A stretch of DNA of 7,070 bases from Chloroflexota bacterium (GTDB taxonomy: Bacteria; Chloroflexota; Limnocylindria; Limnocylindrales; CSP1-4): assembly GCA_021812735.1 (NCBI GenBank), contig JAKAMV010000545.1:1-7070 (forward strand), written 5' to 3'. Numbering within the stretch: position 1 is the stretch's first letter; each line of letters begins with the position of its first letter. The position numbers were made by a program, and so were the translations under genes. The notes beneath the pieces were generated by a model that saw nothing but the letters and a program-made list of their open reading frames with translations, had not been told where the DNA came from and ran no database searches. Below are positions 1 through 5,301 of the stretch, piece by piece.

Positions 1-1134
1 CCCCGGCCGGACAAGGTCAACCTGTCGGCCGGCGTGTTCGTGGACGAGACCGGCAAGACCCCGATGCTCAAGAGCGTCGTCGAGGCCGAGCGCCGCCTCG
101 CCGCCACGGCGGCCAGCAAGCTGTACCGCCCCATCGACGGCGAGGTCGCCTACCGCGATGCCGTCCGCGACCTGGTGCTGGGCCGCGACCACGAGGCCGT
201 CGCCTCCGGCCGGGCGCTGGCGACGCAGACCCCGGGCGGAACCGGGGGCCTGCGCGTCATCGCCGACCTGCTCCGCCAGACCGGCGCGTCGGAGACGCTG
301 TGGATGAGCGAGCCGACCTGGCCCAACCACCCGCAGCTGTTCCACACGGCGGGGTTCAAGATCCGCACCTACCCGTACACGGACGCGACCGGCCGCAGGA
401 TCGACGAGGAGGCGATGCTCGCCACGCTGGGCGATGCCAGCCCGGGCGACATCGTGCTGCTCCACGGGGCGTGCCACAACCCGACCGGCGTGGACCCGTC
501 GCCCGAGCTGTGGCGCCGGATCGGCGACCTCGTCGCGCAGCGGCAGCTGCTTCCGCTCGTGGACCTCGCCTACCAGGGCTTCGGCGACGGGCTGGCCGAG
601 GACGCGGCCGGCCTGCACGAGCTGGTCCGCCCCGGCGCAGAGCTGCTCGTCTCCACCTCGTTCTCCAAGACGTTCTCCCTGTACGCCGAGCGTGTCGGCG
701 CGATGCTCGTCATCGCGCGCTCGGCGGCCGACGCCAACGCGGTGCAGTCGCACGTCAAGGCCGCGATCCGCGTCAACTACTCCAACCCGCCCGCCCACGG
801 CGCCGACATCGTCCGGACCATCCTGGGTGACCCGGAGCTGCGCGCGCAGTGGGAGGTGGAGCTCGCCGCGATGCGCGCGCGGATCAAGGACAACCGCCGA
901 GCGCTCGTGGCCGCCCTCGAGGAGCGGCGCATCCCCGGCGACTGGGGCGGCATCGCGACCCAGAGGGGCATGTTCGCGCTGCTCGGCCTCACCGCGCACC
1001 AGGTGGCCCAGCTCAAGGAGGAGCACGGCGTCTACGTGGTGGGCAAGGGCCGCATCAACGTGGCGGGCTTCACGCCGGGCAACCTGGGCACCTTCGCTGA
1101 CGCCCTGGGAGCGGTGATCGCCGCCAGCGCCTGA
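1..1134 (+). CDS. Aspartate/tyrosine/aromatic aminotransferase, class I (5'-truncated)
   Basis: This is a PLP-dependent transaminase that moves an amino group between aspartate or aromatic amino acids and 2-oxoglutarate, in the cytoplasm. The frame is open from base 1, and the family's N-terminal pattern (RPDKVNLSAGVFVDETGKTP) is already under way there. The true start is therefore outside, about 25-35 residues upstream, and the GTG at 34 is an internal valine. Of the 377 residues present, family positions are all in register: GGTGGLR (PLP phosphate side), PTW near 105-107, NPTG with Asn160, Asp188 (pyridine N), Tyr191, Lys223 in SFSKTFSLYAERVG (Schiff-base lysine), Arg231, and Arg351 in GRINVAGF (substrate alpha-carboxylate). 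The spacing from Asn160 through Asp188 and Lys223 to Arg351 matches the AspC/TyrB family. The SFSKxFSLYxERVG and QRGMF segments look closer to TyrB than AspC, but substrate range cannot be read from sequence. The TGA at 1132-1134 is followed by a 46-bp gap to a convergent gene. Family assignment is firm; Asp versus aromatic preference is open. Confidence 0.95.
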   Translation, partial: PRPDKVNLSAGVFVDETGKTPMLKSVVEAERRLAATAASKLYRPIDGEVAYRDAVRDLVLGRDHEAVASGRALATQTPGGTGGLRVIADLLRQTGASETLWMSEPTWPNHPQLFHTAGFKIRTYPYTDATGRRIDEEAMLATLGDASPGDIVLLHGACHNPTGVDPSPELWRRIGDLVAQRQLLPLVDLAYQGFGDGLAEDAAGLHELVRPGAELLVSTSFSKTFSLYAERVGAMLVIARSAADANAVQSHVKAAIRVNYSNPPAHGADIVRTILGDPELRAQWEVELAAMRARIKDNRRALVAALEERRIPGDWGGIATQRGMFALLGLTAHQVAQLKEEHGVYVVGKGRINVAGFTPGNLGTFADALGAVIAASA

Positions 1135-1171
1135 CGACGGGCGTCACCGCACCCGCCCCGGCAACCGCCGG
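1132..1171. terminator. Weak paired hairpins between convergent genes
   Basis: Two short inverted repeats lie between the converging aminotransferase and GT87 genes. TGACG (1132-1136) pairs with CGTCA (1142-1146) across a 5-nt loop and includes the aminotransferase stop. CCGGC (1158-1162) pairs with GCCGG (1167-1171) across an AACC tetraloop. Neither has a T-tract, and 5-bp stems arise often by chance at this GC content. The position suits a bidirectional terminator, but support is weak. Confidence 0.25.
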
Positions 1172-1180
1172 TCCCGGCCC

Positions 1181-2071
1181 CTACGCCGCCAGGTCGCGCG
1201 GCGCCCGCCCTGCCAGGCGCGCCCACGCCCGAGCCCGCTCCTCGCGCGTCGTGAGCGGGATGACCGCCAGCAGCATGGACAGCGACCCGTACCAGAGGGC
1301 GGGCAGCGCCAGCATCGCCCCCACCGGCACGGTCCAGCGCTGGTTCCGCCGGGCGCCCCAGGCGATCAGCAGGACCCCCATCGGCCCGCGGACCAGCAGC
1401 GGGATCGGGATCGCCGCCCAGGTGCCGCCCTTGCCCGTGTTGGCGCGCAGCAGGTCGACCCAGTCGCGCCACGCCTGGGGCATGAGCAGATACGAGACGG
1501 CGATGATCGCGGCCGACGCGCCGATCGCGATCCCCAGCTGGCGCCACTCCCGGCGAACGCCGAACCACAGCAGGCCGACGCCGGGCGTGATCTTGGTGAG
1601 GAGCACGAACGACCACGCCCAGGGGTGCCGGAACCCCTTGACGATGGCGAGCGCGAGGAGCAGCGACACGTTGCCGCCCGCGATCTCCATGGCGCCGACC
1701 ACCAGGCCCAGCAGGAGGTAGTCGGGGCCCGTGAGGAACCACACCGCCCCGAGCAGGATGGCGGTCCACGCCGCCACGAACAGCGGCCACGGCAGCAGGT
1801 TGAGCGGGAACAGCAGCTGCGCGAACGCCGGCGAGTACGGGTAGGCGCCGATCGCGTTCCAGTCGGCCCGGCCCGCGTACAGGTCCTGGTAGTTGAACCC
1901 GTAGTAGGAGCGGGCGTCCTGGGCGGTGACCGGCTGGCCGTTCCATGGCTGCGTCGCCTGGACCGACGGGTCGGACCACGCGATCACGAGCACCCACATG
2001 ACGGCAGCCAGCGCGACGCCGGCCGCCAGCCAGGGATCGACGCGGCGGGGCACGGCGCGGCTGACGCTCAC
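1181..2071 (-). CDS. Glycosyltransferase family 87 (DUF2029)-type membrane protein
   Basis: This is a polytopic membrane protein of the GT-C fold. The family transfers sugars, typically mannose, from polyprenyl-phosphate donors to lipid or glycan acceptors on the outer face of the membrane. The 296 residues show a hydrophobic helix at 15-32, then an extracytoplasmic loop with acidic residues (Asp52 and Asp63, candidate catalytic positions) leading to YPYSPAFAQLLFPL at 77-90, the GT87 YPP(L/F) loop. Later come GGNVSLLLALAI (132-143), LLTKITPGVGLLWF (157-170) and further helices near 178-196 and 245-275, which resemble the family's GQxN, KxxP and C-terminal segments. It is short, since many members have 350-450 residues. 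The chosen start is a GTG at 2071. An ATG at 2079 is out of frame and hits a stop after three codons. No Shine-Dalgarno is visible. The gene is transcribed against both neighbours, so it is probably monocistronic. Family call is fairly good; substrate unknown. Confidence 0.75.
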   Translation of the reverse strand: MSVSRAVPRRVDPWLAAGVALAAVMWVLVIAWSDPSVQATQPWNGQPVTAQDARSYYGFNYQDLYAGRADWNAIGAYPYSPAFAQLLFPLNLLPWPLFVAAWTAILLGAVWFLTGPDYLLLGLVVGAMEIAGGNVSLLLALAIVKGFRHPWAWSFVLLTKITPGVGLLWFGVRREWRQLGIAIGASAAIIAVSYLLMPQAWRDWVDLLRANTGKGGTWAAIPIPLLVRGPMGVLLIAWGARRNQRWTVPVGAMLALPALWYGSLSMLLAVIPLTTREERARAWARLAGRAPRDLAA

Positions 2072-2077
2072 GGCGCC

Positions 2078-2083
2078 ATTGTC
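2078..2083 (-). promoter_or_regulatory. Possible -10 element for a leaderless GT87 transcript
   Basis: On the minus strand GACAAT (4 of 6 matches to TATAAT) ends 6 nt before the GTG start at 2071, and no ribosome-binding site is present. A -10 box this close to the start codon is the usual arrangement for leaderless transcripts in high-GC bacteria. No convincing -35 was seen, so this is tentative. Confidence 0.25.
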
Positions 2084-2108
2084 GGGGATCGTCTCGCGTC
2101 GGGTCGCC

Positions 2109-2114
2109 TACCAT
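2109..2114 (+). promoter_or_regulatory. Possible -10 element for a leaderless oxidoreductase transcript
   Basis: TACCAT (TAnnnT, 4 of 6 matches to TATAAT) ends 6 nt before the ATG at 2121. Transcription starting about 7 nt downstream would begin at or near the A of the start codon. No purine-rich Shine-Dalgarno precedes the ATG, which also fits a leaderless mRNA. No good -35 was found. Confidence 0.35.
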
Positions 2115-2120
2115 GTCGCG

Positions 2121-3029
2121 ATGAAGATCGGTGCCCTCCTGCCCCTCGTTGACGAGGACGGCCCCAACGGCTCTCGGTGGCCCACGATCCGCGACCTCGC
2201 CGTGTCGGCCGAGGAGGCGGGCCTCGACAGCCTGTGGGTCTACGACCACCTGCTGTTCCGCACGCCGGGCGAGGACGAGGCGGGGCCGCACGAGCCGCTC
2301 GCCATCCTGTCCGCGGTGGCGGCGGTCACCGGGCGCGTCGAGCTTGGCACGATCGTGCTCGGGACCGGGTTCCGCTCCCCCGGGATCACCGCCAAGATGG
2401 CCGTGGCGATCGATGAGGTGGCCGACGGCCGGCTCATCCTGGGGCTCGGCGCCGGCTGGCACGAGCCCGAGTACGCCGCGTTCGGCTACCCCTTCGACCA
2501 CCGCGTGGGCCGGTTCGACGAGTTCCTCGCCGTGACGCTGCCGCTGCTCCGCGGGGAGCGCGTGACGTTCCACGGCCAGTGGCACGAGGCGGAGGACGCG
2601 GTCCTCCTGCCGCCGCCGCCGCGGCCGGCCCGGCTGCCGGGCCGGATGCCCATCCTCATCGCCGCGAAGGGCGAGCGGATGCTGCGCCTCACCGCCCGGC
2701 ACGCCGACGCCTGGAACGTCGCCTGGTTCGGCGTGCCGACCGAGCGCTTCCACCAGCGGCGGGCGGACCTCGTCGCAGCCTGCGAGGCCGAGGGCCGCGA
2801 CCCGGCGACGCTCGAGGTGACGGTCGGGCTCGTGATCGACGCCACCGCCGCCGCCGAGGGACGCCCGATCCCCGCCGATGCGCTGCCTCCGGACGTCGAC
2901 GCCGTCGCGAGGGCGCTCGACGCGTGGCGGGACCAGGGGGTTGGCCACGTCCAGGTGGACCTGCGGCCGAACGGGGCGCAACTCGCGGAGCTGCTTGCCT
3001 CGGCGGCGTCGAAGCACCGGGGCGGGTGA
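2121..3029 (+). CDS. LLM-class flavin/F420-dependent oxidoreductase
   Basis: This is a luciferase-like monooxygenase-superfamily enzyme, a TIM-barrel oxidoreductase using FMN or coenzyme F420 in the cytoplasm. The 302 residues are full length for the family (about 280-350). The ATG at 2121 gives the classic N-terminal first beta strand MKIGALLP; the frame stays open further upstream but that part has no family similarity. Visible landmarks are AEEAGLDSLWVYDHLL (30-45), ATP-independent strand VELGTIVLGTGFRSP (73-87), the hallmark DGRLILGLGAGWHEPEYAAFG (102-122) with GR(F)DEF at 130-135, and PILIAAKGERMLRLTARHADAWN (177-199). This is the usual LLM order. The next gene starts one base after its stop, so the two are translationally coupled. 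Whether the cofactor is F420 or FMN, and what the substrate is, cannot be determined here. A genome with F420 biosynthesis genes would favour F420. Confidence 0.93.
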   Translation: MKIGALLPLVDEDGPNGSRWPTIRDLAVSAEEAGLDSLWVYDHLLFRTPGEDEAGPHEPLAILSAVAAVTGRVELGTIVLGTGFRSPGITAKMAVAIDEVADGRLILGLGAGWHEPEYAAFGYPFDHRVGRFDEFLAVTLPLLRGERVTFHGQWHEAEDAVLLPPPPRPARLPGRMPILIAAKGERMLRLTARHADAWNVAWFGVPTERFHQRRADLVAACEAEGRDPATLEVTVGLVIDATAAAEGRPIPADALPPDVDAVARALDAWRDQGVGHVQVDLRPNGAQLAELLASAASKHRGG

Positions 3030-3030
3030 G

Positions 3031-3816
3031 ATGGGCGACACGATCGAGGACCTGCCGGAGCACGTCGCCGCCAACCGGGCGGCGTGGGACGAGTACGCGG
3101 CCGACTACGTCGAGCCCGCCGAGGTGAACTGGCGCCAGCCGCCCGGGCAGGAGACGTGGGGGATCTTCGGACTGCCGGAATCGGAGCTCCGGATGCTCCC
3201 CGATGATCTGGCGGGGAAGGACGCGATCGAACTCGGGTGCGGCACCGGGTACGTGTCCGCATGGATGGCGCGCCGGGGCGCCCGGGTCGTGGGGATCGAC
3301 AACTCGGCGCGCCAGCTCGAGACGGCGGCCAGGATGCAGCGCGAGCACGGGCTCGAGTTCCCGCTCATCCACGGCAACGCGGAGCGGGTCCCCTACCCCG
3401 ACGCCTCGTTCGACTTCGCGATCAGCGAGTACGGTGCGGTCCTCTGGGCCGACCCGGACGCCTGGGTCCCTGAAGCCGCCCGGCTGCTCCGGCCCGGCGG
3501 CCGGCTCCACGTGCTGACCAACAGCGTCCTCAAGTACCTCGCTGACCCCGACGAGGACGACGCGCCGCCCACCGACCGGCTGCTGCGCCCGCAGTTCGGC
3601 ATGCACCGGATGGTCTGGCCGGGCTACCCGTCGGTGGAGTTCCACCTCTCCCATGGCGACTGGATCCGGCTGTTCACGGCCTCGGGCCTCGAGATCCTCG
3701 AGCTGCAGGAGCCGCAGGCGCCGGCCGGCGCGACGTCCAGGTGGATGCCGTCGGGGACGGAGTGGGCGACGAAGTGGCCGGCGGAGGAGATCTGGAAGGT
3801 GCGCAAGCGCGCCTGA
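3031..3816 (+). CDS. Class I SAM-dependent methyltransferase (Methyltransf_11/UbiE-like)
   Basis: This is a cytoplasmic methyltransferase transferring the methyl group of S-adenosylmethionine to an unknown small-molecule acceptor. In the 261 residues, motif I is AIELGCGTGY (65-74), the acidic residue that binds the SAM ribose is Asp90 at the end of VVGID, the adenine-side segment is GNAERVPYPDASFDFAIS (115-132), and LLRPGGRLHVL (152-162) is the post-motif strand. The N-terminal part (ANRAAWDEYAADYVEP, then WGIFGLPESE) resembles a group of standalone methyltransferases common in Actinomycetota and Chloroflexota. The aromatic- and charge-rich C-terminus (190-261) probably forms the substrate cap. 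The ATG at 3031 follows the upstream TGA (3027-3029) by one base and has only a weak GGGCGGGTGAG upstream, so translation probably depends on the preceding gene. Being co-transcribed with the LLM oxidoreductase suggests a shared pathway, which is inference only. Confidence 0.92.
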   Translation: MGDTIEDLPEHVAANRAAWDEYAADYVEPAEVNWRQPPGQETWGIFGLPESELRMLPDDLAGKDAIELGCGTGYVSAWMARRGARVVGIDNSARQLETAARMQREHGLEFPLIHGNAERVPYPDASFDFAISEYGAVLWADPDAWVPEAARLLRPGGRLHVLTNSVLKYLADPDEDDAPPTDRLLRPQFGMHRMVWPGYPSVEFHLSHGDWIRLFTASGLEILELQEPQAPAGATSRWMPSGTEWATKWPAEEIWKVRKRA

Positions 3817-3828
3817 ACGGCGCGACGC

Positions 3829-3864
3829 GACAGCGGCCCCGACCGGGAGGACGGGGCCGCTGTA
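3829..3864. terminator. Strong bidirectional hairpin between methyltransferase and RTX genes
   Basis: An 11-bp perfect GC-rich stem is formed by 3830-3840 (ACAGCGGCCCC) and 3853-3863 (GGGGCCGCTGT), extendable by one G-C pair into the loop (3841/3852). The loop is about 10-12 nt. It begins 14 nt after the methyltransferase stop and lies 21 nt beyond the stop of the convergent RTX gene, where a two-way terminator is expected. There is no T-tract on either side, so termination would rely on stem strength or a factor such as Rho. Confidence 0.75.
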
Positions 3865-3883
3865 GACGGGCGTGCGGACGGGC

Positions 3884-4435
3884 TCAGTCGCCGACGCGGA
3901 TCACGTTCTCGCAGTCCGAGGCCACGATGTCGGTCGGCCCCGCGTAGACCGTGTCGTACCCGTCGCCGCAGTGGACGATGTCGGGCGCGTTGTCGTAGCC
4001 CACCACGATGACGTCGTTGCCCGGGCCCCCGTAGATGACGTCGCTGCCGGCGCCGCCCCAGATGTGGTCGTTGCCGGCGCCGCCGTAGATGACGTCCGTG
4101 CCGGCGCCGCCGTACAGCCAGTCGTTGCCGGCGCCGCCGTAGATGTGGTCGTTGCCGTCCCCGCCGTTGATCGTGTCGTTGCCGGTGTCGCCGTAGAGCC
4201 AGTCGTTGCCGGCTAGCCCGTCGATCCAGTCGTTGCCCGCCAGCCCGTGGATGACGTCGGCGCGCGCCGTGCCCACCAGGTGGTCGTTGTGGCCGGTGCC
4301 CGCGATGGACGCGGCGAGCGAGGTGCCCGGGATGGCCACCACGGCGGCCATCGCGAGGAACGGAACGCCGAACAGGCCCCACCGCATCCTGCGGCGGAGG
4401 CGGCGGATCCGGCGGCGGGCGAAGAAGCGGAACAT
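3884..4435 (-). CDS. Small secreted RTX (GGxGxD repeat) calcium-binding protein
   Basis: This is a predicted exported calcium-binding repeat protein of 183 residues. The N-terminus is extremely basic (MFRFFARRRIRRLRRRMRW, 1-19), followed by a hydrophobic core (20-37) and a likely signal peptidase site after SLA (about residue 41). That is a Sec-type signal, not the C-terminal signal of type I-secreted RTX toxins. Residues 46-144 are eleven uninterrupted nonapeptides of the type GGAGNDxIY; the first two (GTGHNDHLV, GTARADVIH) are degenerate and the rest near-consensus. Such repeats fold into a Ca2+-filled parallel beta roll. The C-terminal cap (145-183) has Cys156 and Cys175, possibly a disulfide. 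No enzymatic domain is present. The ATG at 4435 is chosen because GGAGGT lies 8 nt upstream; the frame could be extended 47 codons further, but that stretch is low-complexity and holds the leader hairpins. The gene stands alone, divergent from marR. Cellular role unknown; surface or matrix binding is a guess. Confidence 0.88.
   Translation of the reverse strand: MFRFFARRRIRRLRRRMRWGLFGVPFLAMAAVVAIPGTSLAASIAGTGHNDHLVGTARADVIHGLAGNDWIDGLAGNDWLYGDTGNDTINGGDGNDHIYGGAGNDWLYGGAGTDVIYGGAGNDHIWGGAGSDVIYGGPGNDVIVVGYDNAPDIVHCGDGYDTVYAGPTDIVASDCENVIRVGD
4004..4300 (-). repeat. Eleven tandem 27-bp repeats encoding RTX nonapeptides
   Basis: Eleven consecutive 27-bp units lie in the coding frame of the RTX gene, each encoding one nonapeptide. 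On the plus strand most share a GTCGTTGC edge and several share CGGCGCCGCCGTA. The central units (about 4031-4165) are nearly identical at DNA level, while the outer units have drifted, which points to internal duplication and possible slippage. Confidence 0.9.
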
Positions 4436-4443
4436 CGATTGGG

Positions 4444-4449
4444 ACCTCC
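4444..4449 (-). promoter_or_regulatory. Ribosome-binding site of the RTX gene
   Basis: On the minus strand GGAGGT, a full match to the anti-Shine-Dalgarno core, ends 8 nt before the ATG at 4435. It fixes the start of the RTX gene and is the strongest site in the window apart from that of the ABC gene. Confidence 0.85.
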
Positions 4450-4457
4450 CTGTGCCG

Positions 4458-4505
4458 CCCCGGCATCTCGGGGGCGCAGGGCCACAGTCGCGCCCCCGGC
4501 TGTGG
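4458..4505 (-). promoter_or_regulatory. Candidate structured 5' leader (pseudoknot or alternative hairpins) of the RTX mRNA
   Basis: In the minus-strand RNA just upstream of the RTX ribosome-binding site, three pairings interlock. Stem A is CCACAG (4505-4500) with CTGUGG (4487-4482). Stem B is CGGGGGCGC (4498-4490) with GCGCCCCCG (4477-4469). Stem C is CCCCG (4473-4469) with CGGGG (4462-4458). The order A-left, B-left, A-right, B-right is the topology of an H-type pseudoknot with loops of 1, 2 and 4 nt. Stem C competes with B for 4469-4473. This fits either a compact pseudoknot or a switch between A+C and B, 9 nt upstream of the Shine-Dalgarno. It matches no riboswitch class I recognise. The one-base loop across a 9-bp stem is sterically tight. 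Confidence 0.35.
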
Positions 4506-4727
4506 ACCGGCTGTGAGGCCGTGGAGACCCTGCTGCGAGGCGGCCATCGCCACGCCTGCACGAGCGCCGCACGCACCCCGCCGCGCAGCCGCCGCCCTAC
4601 GGGCGCTCATCTGCGGGACCTGCACGCGGTGCGCACGGGATCTGCACGAATCCCGTCCATCGTCGTGGCCGACAACCAGGGCCGACCGCTGGACACCCAC
4701 GCGGCGACGGGCATATGCTTCACGTCG
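4506..4727. other. Divergent intergenic region without a recognisable gene
   Basis: This is the middle of the 353-bp gap between the divergent RTX and marR genes. I see no coding potential of its own and no tRNA-like fold. It contains a 7-bp inverted repeat, ACGGGAT (4635-4641) and ATCCCGT (4650-4656), with an 8-nt loop, and two copies of CTGCACG about 20 bp apart (one in the loop) that could be a protein-binding site. The RTX promoter should lie here on the minus strand, but no convincing -10/-35 pair was found. Confidence 0.4.
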
Positions 4728-4750
4728 CATTGATCATCTTGATGACAATG
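4728..4750. promoter_or_regulatory. Palindromic MarR-type operator upstream of marR
   Basis: This 23-bp AT-rich stretch stands out in GC-rich DNA. It contains a perfect 5+5 palindrome with a 2-bp spacer, TCATC-TT-GATGA (4734-4745), inside an outer CATTG...CAATG inverted repeat (4728-4732 and 4746-4750) offset by half a base. TTGAT also occurs as a direct repeat ten bases apart (4730-4734 and 4739-4743). MarR dimers typically bind such 16-20-bp palindromes near their own promoters. It overlaps the proposed -35 box, so binding would block RNA polymerase. Confidence 0.55.
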
Positions 4751-4769
4751 ACCATCCATGCGCTACAAA
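4742..4769 (+). promoter_or_regulatory. Predicted sigma-70-type promoter of the marR-ABC operon
   Basis: ATGACA (4742-4747, 5 of 6 matches to TTGACA) and TACAAA (4764-4769, 4 of 6 matches to TATAAT) are separated by 16 bp. Transcription would start near 4776, giving a leader of about a dozen bases before the marR ATG at 4789. The palindrome at 4728-4750 overlaps the -35. Match quality is moderate. Confidence 0.5.
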
Positions 4770-4788
4770 GGGCCAATCGAGCCGCACC

Positions 4789-5301
4789 ATGTCACCCGAC
4801 ACCGCCGCCACGCCCGTCGACCTCCGCCAAGCCCTCATCGACGAGCTCACCCGCGCGCTCGCCTCCTACGCGCCGACCCGCCATGTGCACCTCATGCGCC
4901 ACTGGCCGGGCGGCCAGATGAGCCTGGTCCACCTCAACGTGCTGTTCGTCCTGTCCGGGGAGGGCCCGCTGCCCATGAACCGCCTCGCCGAGCTGCTCGA
5001 CGTGTCCCAGGCCAGCGCGACCGGGATCGTGGACCGGATGGAGCAGCGCGGCCTCGTGGCGCGGGAGCGCGACACGGACGATCGCCGGGTCGTCCGCGTC
5101 TGCCTCTCGGCCCAGGGCGAGGAGCTGCTCGCCGGCATCGCGGCCGAGCGCCGGGTCAAGCTGGCCCGCCTGCTCGACACGCTCCCCGAGGACGACGCCG
5201 GCGCGCTCCTGCAGGGCCTTCGTGCCATGCGGCGGGCGCGTGAGGCCCTCCACCAGCAACCGTCACCCGACGCACCCGTCAACTCGGAGGCACCCCGTTG
5301 A
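4789..5301 (+). CDS. MarR-family transcriptional regulator
   Basis: This is a winged-helix dimeric DNA-binding regulator, probably a ligand-responsive repressor of its own operon. The 170 residues fit the family (140-180). An N-terminal helix region (9-40) for dimerisation is followed by LNVLFVLSGEGPLPMNRLAELL (49-70), the recognition helix VSQASATGIVDRMEQRGLVARE (72-93) and the wing with the hallmark DTDDRRVVRV (95-104), ending in C-terminal dimerisation helices (110-155). The ATG at 4789 is chosen because the domain begins soon after it and the predicted promoter lies just upstream. The site has no strong Shine-Dalgarno, only AAAGGG at a long distance. The last codon and stop (TGA 5299-5301) overlap the TTG start of the ABC gene, so regulator and transporter are co-translated. 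This layout matches MarR regulators controlling multidrug-type exporters. Inducer unknown. Confidence 0.93.
   Translation: MSPDTAATPVDLRQALIDELTRALASYAPTRHVHLMRHWPGGQMSLVHLNVLFVLSGEGPLPMNRLAELLDVSQASATGIVDRMEQRGLVARERDTDDRRVVRVCLSAQGEELLAGIAAERRVKLARLLDTLPEDDAGALLQGLRAMRRAREALHQQPSPDAPVNSEAPR
5286..5290 (+). promoter_or_regulatory. Ribosome-binding site deciding the TTG start of the ABC gene
   Basis: GGAGG lies within the last marR codons and ends 7 nt before the TTG at 5298. It supports the rare TTG start, which overlaps the marR stop codon. Confidence 0.85.

Noticed and set aside
34..1134. The GTG at 34 as the aminotransferase start
   Set aside because: Family residues are already present from base 1 in the same frame, so the gene is truncated by the window edge.
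1032..3074. A 680-codon open frame on the minus strand
   Set aside because: It runs antisense to the aminotransferase end, the oxidoreductase and the GT87 gene in another frame. Its translation is Arg/Pro/Gly/Ala-rich with no domain, as expected from stop-poor GC-rich DNA.
3872..4216. A plus-strand open frame with VVAGAAVDDV-like repeats opposite the RTX gene
   Set aside because: Its repeats are simply the reverse complement of the 27-bp RTX units; it has no ribosome-binding site.
4450..4505. A cyclic di-GMP (GEMM) riboswitch upstream of the RTX gene
   Set aside because: The conserved GGGACGCAAAGC-type core and GNRA receptor pairing are absent.
4541..4553. GGCGATGGCCGCC on the minus strand, resembling the start of a fluoride riboswitch
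   Set aside because: The downstream CTGATG-type conserved segment is absent and the next minus-strand gene is not a fluoride or ion transporter.
4436..4576. A 47-codon N-terminal extension of the RTX protein
   Set aside because: The extension is low-complexity, would bury the signal peptide, and passes through the leader stems, while the ATG at 4435 has a perfect GGAGGT at 8 nt.
4562..4608. GAGCGCC/GGCGCTC inverted repeat as a regulatory stem
   Set aside because: A 7-bp stem with a 33-nt loop is expected by chance in DNA of this composition.
4513..4788. An N-terminal extension of MarR upstream of 4789
   Set aside because: The upstream in-frame stretch is arginine/alanine-rich with no family similarity and crosses the predicted promoter and operator.
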